This document shows positions 24,056 to 32,643 of a DNA stretch of 64,000 nt, piece after piece. The position numbers were made by a program, and so were the translations under genes. The notes beneath the pieces were generated by a model. The model saw only the letters and a list, made by a program, of their open reading frames with translations, did not search any database and was not told the origin of the DNA. Source of the stretch: Bacteroidales bacterium (GTDB lineage: Bacteria; Bacteroidota; Bacteroidia; Bacteroidales; UBA932); NCBI GenBank assembly GCA_017938925.1, contig JAGBAO010000013.1:351037-415036 (forward strand), written 5' to 3'. How positions within the stretch are numbered: position 1 is the first letter of the stretch; each line of letters begins with the position of its first letter.

Positions 24056-26017
24056 TCATGATATTTTTTCATAAACGCCGCCTTCGTTCTGCGCCTCTAC
24101 AATATCCCTCACGAGGTAGTGCAGATACATTTCCAGGTTTGTGTAACGGAAATATGAATCAAGCGTCTTTGCGTTTCCGTCAGATGCATCTGACTTGTTC
24201 AGGCCGAACTGATCCTCGAACCAGTCCGGCATTCCGTCCCCGTCCGAATCCTTGACCGCAGCCAGTTCCGAAGAATCAGCCGAATATGCCGGCCAGCCTC
24301 CGACAGCAGTCTGGGAGTCGATCAAGCCGTTCTTTGATCCGTTGCCTCCGTCCGTGAAAGTAGCACTGCCAGACTTAGCGTCACGGCAGGCACGCTCATC
24401 GACTGCATCACGCGAAAGAGAGGCACCTGCCCGGTCGCATATGCGCGCAAATGCGTCCGCAGCAACATGGGTGGTGGTATATACCGCCTGTGAGGACGGT
24501 CCTGTTATCTTGTGCGGAGTCGAAATAAGGGCCTGATAGTTTGCATATGAGGCTCCGTTATGCCAATATATGGCAGCGGCGTCATTGGAAGCTGTTATAT
24601 CCTGGTGCTTCACATGCACATTGCCTGAGAGATACAGCTCCGGATACCTGTCCGCATAGACGGTTGCATCTTTTATATATGAGGCATATGCATCGACAAA
24701 GTATTTCCTGTCGGAGGAAGCGGGACCCGGCTTGTAATAATTATTGACAATGTTGAACCAGCCATTTTCGCCTCCATATGTGCTGTTCGAGCCCCAGTTA
24801 TATACCGCATTGTTGCGATAATCGACATTTCCACGATGGGTTGTGACATGATCACCATATATCTGAGGATGGTCTATACGAGGGTTACGGCTGTCGTGGT
24901 TTGCGAGCAGGTTGTGATGGAAGGACGCATTCCTGCCACCCCAGATTCCGCCATATCCATGCGTTCCCTTTCCATGAACGGATTTCCTCAAGCTCTCGGT
25001 CAATATGCACCACTGCATGGTGAAGTTGATGTTGGCATAGAATGACGAGCACTCATCCACTGACCAGGACATCGAGCAGTGGTCAAGGATTATGTTCCTG
25101 TTGTACCGTCCCCATATCGCATCGCTTTCCTGATTCTTTTCATCTCCCATGCGGAAACGCACGAAGCGGATGATTACATTGTCGGTCTTGACCTGAGTGG
25201 CGAAGCCCTTTATGCAGATTCCATCACCGGGAGCAGTCTGACCTGCAATGGTTACATCCCCGCGGGCTATATCCAGCTGTGATTTCAGGTCTATCAGACC
25301 AGCGACATCAAAGACGATTGTCCTGGGACCGGACTCGTTCAAAGCCGCACGCAGAGAGCCCGTTCCGGAATCGGCAAGCGTGGTCACATGGATGACCTTG
25401 CCGCCACGGCCTCCCGTGGTGTACATTCCACCACCCTCTGCACCGGGGAAGGCAAGAGCCTTGGCGTGTGCATCCTCATGGGCAGGGATCTTGAACCGGG
25501 CATAATAATCGTTAGGGACAGGAGTCGGAGCCGGGCCGTCACCAGGGTCGGTACCCGGATCGGTGCCGGGATCGCTACCGGGGTCACTGCCAGGATCGGT
25601 GCCAGGGTCGGTGCCAGGGTCGGTGCCGGGGTCAGGTCCTACAGGAGGCTGAGGCTCCTCGCCTTCGGCAAGTGTCGCCGCACTGAGAGTCTCGGAATAA
25701 GGGGAATTCACATCACCGGAGGCTGCCCTCACCTTGAAGGCATATTCAGTTCCGGCAGTGAGCCCCTCATAAGTGATCACAGGCTCCTTCACTGACTTCT
25801 GTCCGGACGGAATCAGAGCCCCGTCTGCGGTTTCGAGTCTTCCCACATAATAGTCTGCTCCTTCGACCTTGGTCCAGGTGAAAGTGATCGATGTCTGGTC
25901 GACATAATAGACCCTCACGCCTGTCGGTGCCGCTACCTCTTCCGGTGGAGTGAGGTCATCCGGCTGACATGCCGCAAACAAGGCCAGAAACGCGATGAAC
26001 GGTATTATCTTCTTCAT
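24056..26017 (-). CDS. Pectate lyase (PL1 family) lipoprotein with FN3 domain and DPGT linker
   Basis: The 653-aa protein has a lipobox (FAAC, C17), an FN3 domain (about 30-115), a flexible linker of eight DPG(T/S) units (129-160) and a PL1 beta-helix domain (about 185-640). PL1 signs are PGAEGGGMYTTGGRGG, the region DHCSMSWSVDECSSFY, the conserved GYGGIWGGRNASFHHNLL and SRNPRIDHP with the catalytic/substrate Arg. PL1 enzymes cleave polygalacturonate by beta-elimination, leaving an unsaturated end. The lipid anchor and long linker suggest it works at the cell surface, starting pectin breakdown. It is the last gene of the GH28 operon. Confidence 0.9.
   Translation of the reverse strand: MKKIIPFIAFLALFAACQPDDLTPPEEVAAPTGVRVYYVDQTSITFTWTKVEGADYYVGRLETADGALIPSGQKSVKEPVITYEGLTAGTEYAFKVRAASGDVNSPYSETLSAATLAEGEEPQPPVGPDPGTDPGTDPGTDPGSDPGSDPGTDPGTDPGDGPAPTPVPNDYYARFKIPAHEDAHAKALAFPGAEGGGMYTTGGRGGKVIHVTTLADSGTGSLRAALNESGPRTIVFDVAGLIDLKSQLDIARGDVTIAGQTAPGDGICIKGFATQVKTDNVIIRFVRFRMGDEKNQESDAIWGRYNRNIILDHCSMSWSVDECSSFYANINFTMQWCILTESLRKSVHGKGTHGYGGIWGGRNASFHHNLLANHDSRNPRIDHPQIYGDHVTTHRGNVDYRNNAVYNWGSNSTYGGENGWFNIVNNYYKPGPASSDRKYFVDAYASYIKDATVYADRYPELYLSGNVHVKHQDITASNDAAAIYWHNGASYANYQALISTPHKITGPSSQAVYTTTHVAADAFARICDRAGASLSRDAVDERACRDAKSGSATFTDGGNGSKNGLIDSQTAVGGWPAYSADSSELAAVKDSDGDGMPDWFEDQFGLNKSDASDGNAKTLDSYFRYTNLEMYLHYLVRDIVEAQNEGGVYEKIS
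25538..25633 (-). repeat. 12-bp tandem repeat encoding the DPG(T/S) linker
   Basis: Eight 12-bp units code for residues 129-160 of the PL1 lipoprotein. Units differ mainly at third positions, so the protein repeat is better conserved than the DNA. Copy number could vary between strains. Confidence 0.85.
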
Positions 26018-26036
26018 TGTCAGATGCTTTTAAAGA

Positions 26037-28406
26037 CTATTTCGTGATATGAATGTCAGATTCGGAGTCTATAAGCCCCGGAAGGCCCGTCACCGAGCCG
26101 GAGAACCGTGCAGAGCCCTTCTTCACTTCCCTGACGATGCGTTTGTCTACGGAATCGCGCCTGAGCGAAGCACCTGCATGCTTAAGGACCGCCTTATATG
26201 CGTCATCAGCGTCCTGGGCATCAGTCGCAACTGATATCGGGAAAGGTTCATCCACAGAAACCTTCTCATATTCTTCCTGATGATGCGCAATCTTTCCCTG
26301 ATCCGGAAGTCTGCCGTCAAGGCCTCCACGTCTTACTGCCGAGACATCATAGACATTGTCATCAATGTAGAAGCTGCCCGGAATCATGGATGTGGTCTGC
26401 GACGTGCTTATGTCAAGCCACTCCCCGTCAAGATTACGTGTGGCCGGTCCCGGACGGAACCAGTTGTCCTGCACATTGAACCAGCCTTCCTCACCTCCAT
26501 AGATAGCCTTCATGCCCCAGTTATAGACCACATTGTTCTGGAAATCGACCGTGCCTCTGAAATGGAGGAGATCGTTGTTCCAATAGAGTCTCGGATGGTC
26601 GAAACGCGGATTACGGCTGCTGTTGTGGGCGAAGAGGTTATGATGGAAGGTGATGTTCCTGCCTCCCCAGATTCCGCCGTATCCATGATTTCCTTTATGA
26701 TGGACCGAAGCATTGAGGGCCTCCGATATGATGCACCACTGGATGGTGGCATCCCTGAAATTATAGAACGAGGCATTCTCATCAGTTCCCCAGCTCAGAG
26801 AACAGTGGTCAATGATTATATTGCTGCAATGCCTTGCTCCGATGGCATCCGCCTCGACAGAAGCCGCAGTTCCCAGACGTACACGCAGATACCTGAGTAT
26901 CACCTGGTCTGCTGTTATGAACACGTTGTGGTCTCTGAGGGTGATTCCCCTGCCGGGAGCAGTCTGGCCAAGGACGGACAGATAGGGATTCCTTATGTTC
27001 AGAGGGCCGGCAAGGTGGATGTCACCCTCAACTGCGAAGGTCACGATCCTCGGGCCCTCAGCCTCCACGGCATGACGAAGAGTCCCTTCCGATCCGTCAT
27101 CAGCCAGCGAGGTGACGACATATTCCTTTCCGCCACGGCCTCCGACAGTGTATTTTCCACAGCCCTCGGCACCTTCAAAAGCGACAGCGGAGCCGTTTCT
27201 GTCCGGATGCCAGTCGATGTTGTGCATCGCTTCCCATTCAAGAGACGCCCAGATGAAAGGTCCCGTTCCCTTGCAGTCGTTTTCGATTATCGGCTCGCTC
27301 AGATAGTATTCAAAGTCGCCTTTACGCATCTGCTTGCCTCCGAGGCCTCCCACCGAGCAGCATGATGTCATGGAAATGGTGCCGTCTTCGTTCTCCCTCA
27401 TGAAGGTGTCGATGAATTTAGGATACAGGCCAAGGATATAGTCCTGATGCCTGCGGTCTATATATCCCAGCCTCAATCCCTTGAGGAATGCATAGGTGAA
27501 CATTATCGAGCAGGTCGCCTCCTGATAGTTGCCTTCGCGTTCAGGGCAGTCCAGCACCTGATACCACATTCCGGTCTTCGGGTCCGCCCACTTCGGCAGG
27601 ACTTCAAGGAAGTAGTTCAGCTGGGCGATCAGCTCCTCCCTTCCCGGATGATTCTTTGGAAGATAATCCAGGACCTCTACCAGCGCGACTGCATACCACC
27701 CGTTGGCACGTCCCCATGCATGCTCGGAAAGTCCGGTCTCAGGGTCGCACCAGAACATCGACCTGGACTCGTCCCACGCATGTCGGAACAGGCCTGTCTT
27801 CTTGTCCAGGGTATTTGCAGCACCTGCCGAGAACTGATGGACGATGTCGGCAAACAGGGAGTCCTTCTGTTCCTTCGGAGCATATCTCTTCGTGTATTCG
27901 GCATAGAACGGCAGAGCCATATAGAAGCCGTCAAGCCACACCTGATGCGGATATATCTGCTTGTGCCAGAACTCCCCGGATTTCGTGCGCGGCTGGTCGT
28001 CAATCTGCTTGCGGATCATCCTCGTCACCCTGCGGTACCTCTTGTCCTGATCTCCGAACATGTCATGCAGGTCGAAATAGATCCTGGCAGGGCAGATATG
28101 GTCCACATTGAAGTTGGACATCTTGTACTTATACACCTTTCCGTCCTCTGTGGCCATCGTATCAGCCCAGGCACGGACATAATCCACCACTTCCGGAAGG
28201 TCATAACGCTTTGCCGCGTCCATGAAGGACTTGAGCTCCAGACCGGTCGTATAGTTCCATTTCCTTTCACCGTTGCGTCCGTCAAGATAAGTGGCATCAG
28301 GATTCCTTTTCATTTCAGACCTGATCATCCTCACCGAATAGGGTTCCTGCGCCATCACAGAGATTGTGACAGCAGCCACGGACAGTAACATCAAAAGCCT
28401 TTTCAT
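26037..28406 (-). CDS. GH105 unsaturated uronyl hydrolase fused to PL1 pectate lyase
   Basis: The 789-aa protein has a signal peptide (to about residue 19, MAQ) and two catalytic domains. Residues 25-400 are GH105 (related to YteR/YesR): PHQVWLDGFYMALPFYAE holds the catalytic Asp region, and SEHAWGRANGWYAVALVEVLDYLP and GNYQEATCSIMFTYAFLKG are typical. GH105 removes the unsaturated uronic acid left by lyases. Residues 405-789 are PL1: AFEGAEGCGKYTVGGRGGK, HCSLSWGTDENASFY, GYGGIWGGRNITFHHNLF and SRNPRFDHP. One protein thus has the lyase and the enzyme that acts on its product. No frameshift or stop is present at the junction. It is probably periplasmic. It lies 10 nt after the HTCS gene. Confidence 0.9.
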   Translation of the reverse strand: MKRLLMLLSVAAVTISVMAQEPYSVRMIRSEMKRNPDATYLDGRNGERKWNYTTGLELKSFMDAAKRYDLPEVVDYVRAWADTMATEDGKVYKYKMSNFNVDHICPARIYFDLHDMFGDQDKRYRRVTRMIRKQIDDQPRTKSGEFWHKQIYPHQVWLDGFYMALPFYAEYTKRYAPKEQKDSLFADIVHQFSAGAANTLDKKTGLFRHAWDESRSMFWCDPETGLSEHAWGRANGWYAVALVEVLDYLPKNHPGREELIAQLNYFLEVLPKWADPKTGMWYQVLDCPEREGNYQEATCSIMFTYAFLKGLRLGYIDRRHQDYILGLYPKFIDTFMRENEDGTISMTSCCSVGGLGGKQMRKGDFEYYLSEPIIENDCKGTGPFIWASLEWEAMHNIDWHPDRNGSAVAFEGAEGCGKYTVGGRGGKEYVVTSLADDGSEGTLRHAVEAEGPRIVTFAVEGDIHLAGPLNIRNPYLSVLGQTAPGRGITLRDHNVFITADQVILRYLRVRLGTAASVEADAIGARHCSNIIIDHCSLSWGTDENASFYNFRDATIQWCIISEALNASVHHKGNHGYGGIWGGRNITFHHNLFAHNSSRNPRFDHPRLYWNNDLLHFRGTVDFQNNVVYNWGMKAIYGGEEGWFNVQDNWFRPGPATRNLDGEWLDISTSQTTSMIPGSFYIDDNVYDVSAVRRGGLDGRLPDQGKIAHHQEEYEKVSVDEPFPISVATDAQDADDAYKAVLKHAGASLRRDSVDKRIVREVKKGSARFSGSVTGLPGLIDSESDIHITK

Positions 28407-28416
28407 AACGATATAA

Positions 28417-31400
28417 TCAGTTGTTTTTACTCTGTTTGATATAATCTGCCGGAGAGACTCCGAAATGCTTCTTGAAACAGCGGCTGAAATAGCCCGGATC
28501 GGAGAATCCCACCTTGTAGGAAGTCTCTGAGACCGAATACTGGCCGCTCTTGAGGTAGAACTTGGCCTTTTCCATCCTGAACTCCTGGATGAGCTCCACA
28601 GGAGCCTTGCCGGTCAGGCCCTTGATCTTGTTGTACATGGATGTGCGGCCCATTCCCACATGAGTGGCAAGCTGATCTATGGTGATGTCCGGATCGGCGA
28701 CATTCTCTTCCATCCATGCCATCACCTTCCTTATCAGCTGTTCGTCCCTGTCCGTGATGACGATTTCCTCCGGAGACACGTCGATCCTGCCTGACTTCTT
28801 CATCAGGCGCATCCTGCGTTCGAAGATATTGTCGATACGTGCCTCAAGCAGAGCCATGGAAAACGGTTTGGCAATATATCCGTCCGCTCCATATTTCATG
28901 GCCCGCACATGAGTGTCATCCTCATGCCTGGCAGTTATCATCACTATAGGAATATGACTTGTGTTGAAATCATCACGCAGAGCCCCGATGAGTTCCATGC
29001 CGTCCATCTGAGGCATCATCAGGTCAGTGATGACCATATCAGGAATCCAGCCCTCTGCAATGACCTGCAGGGCCTCCTTGCCGTTTCCGGCATCACGTAC
29101 ATTGTATCTTGCTGAAAGACTGTTATAGATGTATATGCGCAGCTCCGCATTATCTTCGACCACCAGCACCTTCTGAGCATCCTCAGGACAGGTCGGTTCT
29201 ACCTTATATTTGCTCAGCCCATGAGCTTCGCTCTGATGTCCCTTACCGACAGGAAGACGTACGAAGAATTTAGAACCTGCCCCCTTATCGCTTTCTACCC
29301 AGATCTCTCCTCCATGGATCTCTGCAATCTCCTTGCAGAAAGACAGACCGATTCCGCTGCTGGACATTCCTCTGAAGGCCGAGGCATTGCCCTTATTGAA
29401 TGGCTCAAATATGGATTTCTGATATTCCTTGGCGACACCTATTCCGTTATCTTTCACCATGATACGGAATTCTTCATCTCCTTCCCTATACAGCACCCCG
29501 ACCTCGATCTTGCCTCCGTCCGAGGTGTATTTGAAGGCATTGGAAAGAAGGTTATACACCAGAGCCTCCAGTCTGATGGCATCTCCCCAGACCATGAGAC
29601 TGTCCACAGACTTGATTATACGCAGTTCCATCTGCCTCTCCACGGACATGTCGCGGAAGTCATCGTAAATATCCTGGACAAGCCTGACCACATCGAACAT
29701 GGTGACATTCAGGCGCATATGCCCGTCTGCCATCGACCTGGTGTCAAGGAGCTGATTCACAAGGGTCAGCATCCTTCTGGCATTCTTCTTCACCACATTG
29801 ACGCTGTACTCGTTTCTGGACCCGGTCTCTGTGTTCCTCTCAACCTCCTCGATTCCTCCGAGAATCAGGGTCAGCGGGGTCCGGAGTTCATGCGAAACAT
29901 TTGTGAAGAATCTCATCTTTATGTCGCTGAGTCCCTGTTCGAGCTTCATGTCGGTCCTGAGTTTCATCGAGATGAAGACCAGACGGAATACCACGACGAC
30001 AAGTCCCAGTGCCAGAAGCACGTATATGACTATGGCATAAACTGAATTCCAGACTGACGGTTTCACCTTCACCCTCACACTGGTGACATTTGCAGCGGAA
30101 GGGTCGTCAGGGTAGGTCTCCATGACCTTGAACAAATAGTTTCCAGGAGGTATGCGTGAATAGGTCACCCTGTTGACTCCCGAACTTGAAATCCAGGTCT
30201 TGTCATAGCCCTCAAGCATATATGAAAGGGAAAGGTCGCTCTGTCCGCCGAAATCAAGCGATGCGAAATCCACCCTGAAGAAGGAGCAGTCGTGAGGGAT
30301 GACCATTTCGTCATCGAAAGGTACTCTCCTGCCGTCAATATAGAGTCCAGAAACGACGATTCTGGAATCAGGATCCGAGTCGGCGAACCGGCCAGGCACT
30401 ACCTTATATATATTGTCATATGTTCCGAAAAGCACAGAACCGTCTTCCATGCAGGTGCATGTAGCCTCGCTGTATGAGGTGGACGGAACTCCGTCATAGC
30501 TTGTGTAGTTGCGCAGTTTGGAGTTCGACGGGTCGTATGAAGACAGGCCTGCTTCAGTTGCAATCCAGATCATACCCTCACTGTCATCCACTGCAGAATG
30601 AACGATATTGCTGACCAGGCCTTCCTCAGTGCTTATGACGTCAAACCTCGGCACTTCTTCTTCAAAATAAATCCTGTTCAGGCCGCCTCCGAAGGTGCAT
30701 AACCATGTATTTCCTCCGCGGTCCGTGAACATATGGATGACATCATTGTTTCCGAGTGACTTCCTGTCTCCCGGAATCTTCTGCACAAGGTCGAAGGTAG
30801 TAAGTTCCGGATTATCCACTGGTCTGAAGGTTATCAGGCCCCCGACTGTAGCCACCAGCATCAGCCCGTCCGGCATGCAGTGCAGATATCTCACCCTGTC
30901 ACCAACCTCCTGAGGATAGGCCGGGAAACTGTTGTCCACCGTTATGAACTCCCTGCTGTCCGCGTCCGGAAGCATGGACAGGGCACCGCCATATGTTCCG
31001 ACCCAGATGCGTCCGTCCATATCCTGTTCTATCGAATAGATATTGTCTGAACTGATTGAAGTCTGGACTGACGGATCCCTGCGGTAGCGCGTCCACTCAT
31101 AGTCATTTCCATCCGGTCTCATGCGCAGAAGTCCGTCGCCCTTGGTGCCGAGCCATATATTTCCATCCCTGTCCTCGAAGATGGAGTATATGACACCTAT
31201 ATCTCCGCTTCTTCTGTCAGGGAAACGTCTGCACTCCTTCATGTCGGACGAATACCTGTACAGTTCACGGCTCTTGGTCGCCACCCAGACATATCCCCTG
31301 CTGTCCCTCAGCATCGCCCTCACCTCACTTGACGACTTCGGATCGGGAGAACGGGTCGGCGGGACTATGACATCAATATTCGGAGATATGACGGTCACAC

Positions 31401-32640
31401 GTTCCAGTCCCCTGCCCACCGTCGACATCCACAGAACTCCGGAAGCATCAATGTCATAGCATGCCACTCCGTTCATGAACCTGCAGTCCTGCTGCTCGCG
31501 GACATTGCTAAGAGGCACTATCTGATCGGAGTCACGGTCATAATATCCGAAACCGTAGTTGTTCATCTTGATCCACAGACGGTCGCCGGAATTCCGGACA
31601 CAGGCAAGAGTGTCCACATAATATGACATCACGTTGCTCGAGTGCTCGTAGTGTCTGAACCTGTTCTTCGAGCTGTCGTATGAATAAATTCCGGTGCGCT
31701 CAGTGGCTATCCACAGAAGGCCCTCCGGATCCGGGAACAGATATCTTACACGTCCCATGTCATTCCTGCGCAGGGACAGGCTCATGGTCTGAGCGTCCAG
31801 GGATGCCACGGCATTGTCACGGAAACCCACATATATGGTCTGCGATTTTCCGGTCTTGACCATGGATGTCGCCTCAGAGACGCCCAGTCTGGCGAAATCC
31901 ACCCTTGTCTGCTCCCGTGAGGTCATATCCACCCTGAGCAGATGATCTGAGCAGGCAAAGAAGAGTGAGCCGTCCTTCTCGACAAAGGCCACAACATCGG
32001 AATCACGTGAGAGAAGGGACACCTTGCCGTCCCTGACCATGGATATTCCCATGTCGGAGACCGCATAGACGGTCCCTTGCGAATCCTCGAAGATGGAGGA
32101 TATATCCTTCCCTATTCTGCCGAAGTAATGTTCATAGGTCAGATCGGGACGAACCTTGAGCAGACCGGTGCCGTTTATGCTGAGCCACATGTTTCCGGCT
32201 GAATCCGGCATCACGTCACCCACCTGTATTCCCGACACAGGAAAGTCCTCCAGTTCGCCCGGAACTGCGACAAATTCCTCGGTCCGGACATCGAAACGAT
32301 ACAGATGATAGTCATAGGTGGTGACCCAGAGATAACCGGCAGCATCCTCCCTGACAGACAGTATCCTGTTATGGGAGAGGTTCGAATAATCTCCCGGAAG
32401 CATCGTGTAGTTCACGAAGCCGTTTCCGTCATATCTGCTCAGGCCGTACCAGGTGCAGAGCCACAGATAGCCTCGTGAGTCCTGATGTATGTCGCAGATG
32501 GAATTATGAGGCAGTCCGTCATCCGAAGAATAGTGTTCGAACATGAACTCCAGAGGTTCTGCCTGGGCCACATGCATACGAGCGGTCCACGCTGCAGCAA
32601 GAACCGTCACCAGCACATATATGATCTTACGGATATTCAT
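28417..32640 (-). CDS. Hybrid two-component system (HTCS) regulator of the pectin locus
   Basis: The 1407-aa protein joins sensor, kinase and transcription factor. In order: signal/membrane segment; periplasmic two-component-propeller repeats (for example GYLWLCTWYGLSRYDG, GNIWLGTKGDGLLRM); Y_Y_Y domain (GYDKTWISSSGVNRVTYSRI); a membrane helix (YAIVIYVLLALGLVVVVFRL); HisKA with the phospho-acceptor His in SHELRTPLTLIL; HATPase with NAFKYTSDGG and GIGLSFCKE; a receiver with phospho-acceptor Asp in VITDLMMPQMDG; and an AraC-type HTH (about 1286-1407, VGFSDPGYFSRCFKKHFG). HTCS proteins sense imported oligosaccharides and induce their own locus. It is embedded in the middle of the enzyme operon, which should give autoinduction. 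Confidence 0.95.
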   Translation of the reverse strand: MNIRKIIYVLVTVLAAAWTARMHVAQAEPLEFMFEHYSSDDGLPHNSICDIHQDSRGYLWLCTWYGLSRYDGNGFVNYTMLPGDYSNLSHNRILSVREDAAGYLWVTTYDYHLYRFDVRTEEFVAVPGELEDFPVSGIQVGDVMPDSAGNMWLSINGTGLLKVRPDLTYEHYFGRIGKDISSIFEDSQGTVYAVSDMGISMVRDGKVSLLSRDSDVVAFVEKDGSLFFACSDHLLRVDMTSREQTRVDFARLGVSEATSMVKTGKSQTIYVGFRDNAVASLDAQTMSLSLRRNDMGRVRYLFPDPEGLLWIATERTGIYSYDSSKNRFRHYEHSSNVMSYYVDTLACVRNSGDRLWIKMNNYGFGYYDRDSDQIVPLSNVREQQDCRFMNGVACYDIDASGVLWMSTVGRGLERVTVISPNIDVIVPPTRSPDPKSSSEVRAMLRDSRGYVWVATKSRELYRYSSDMKECRRFPDRRSGDIGVIYSIFEDRDGNIWLGTKGDGLLRMRPDGNDYEWTRYRRDPSVQTSISSDNIYSIEQDMDGRIWVGTYGGALSMLPDADSREFITVDNSFPAYPQEVGDRVRYLHCMPDGLMLVATVGGLITFRPVDNPELTTFDLVQKIPGDRKSLGNNDVIHMFTDRGGNTWLCTFGGGLNRIYFEEEVPRFDVISTEEGLVSNIVHSAVDDSEGMIWIATEAGLSSYDPSNSKLRNYTSYDGVPSTSYSEATCTCMEDGSVLFGTYDNIYKVVPGRFADSDPDSRIVVSGLYIDGRRVPFDDEMVIPHDCSFFRVDFASLDFGGQSDLSLSYMLEGYDKTWISSSGVNRVTYSRIPPGNYLFKVMETYPDDPSAANVTSVRVKVKPSVWNSVYAIVIYVLLALGLVVVVFRLVFISMKLRTDMKLEQGLSDIKMRFFTNVSHELRTPLTLILGGIEEVERNTETGSRNEYSVNVVKKNARRMLTLVNQLLDTRSMADGHMRLNVTMFDVVRLVQDIYDDFRDMSVERQMELRIIKSVDSLMVWGDAIRLEALVYNLLSNAFKYTSDGGKIEVGVLYREGDEEFRIMVKDNGIGVAKEYQKSIFEPFNKGNASAFRGMSSSGIGLSFCKEIAEIHGGEIWVESDKGAGSKFFVRLPVGKGHQSEAHGLSKYKVEPTCPEDAQKVLVVEDNAELRIYIYNSLSARYNVRDAGNGKEALQVIAEGWIPDMVITDLMMPQMDGMELIGALRDDFNTSHIPIVMITARHEDDTHVRAMKYGADGYIAKPFSMALLEARIDNIFERRMRLMKKSGRIDVSPEEIVITDRDEQLIRKVMAWMEENVADPDITIDQLATHVGMGRTSMYNKIKGLTGKAPVELIQEFRMEKAKFYLKSGQYSVSETSYKVGFSDPGYFSRCFKKHFGVSPADYIKQSKNN

Positions 32641-32643
32641 CTG

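Noticed and set aside
26280-28388. Long plus-strand open frames (361 and 313 codons) opposite the GH105-PL1 gene
   Set aside because: They are complementary-strand shadows of a well-supported gene with no recognisable motifs or start signals.
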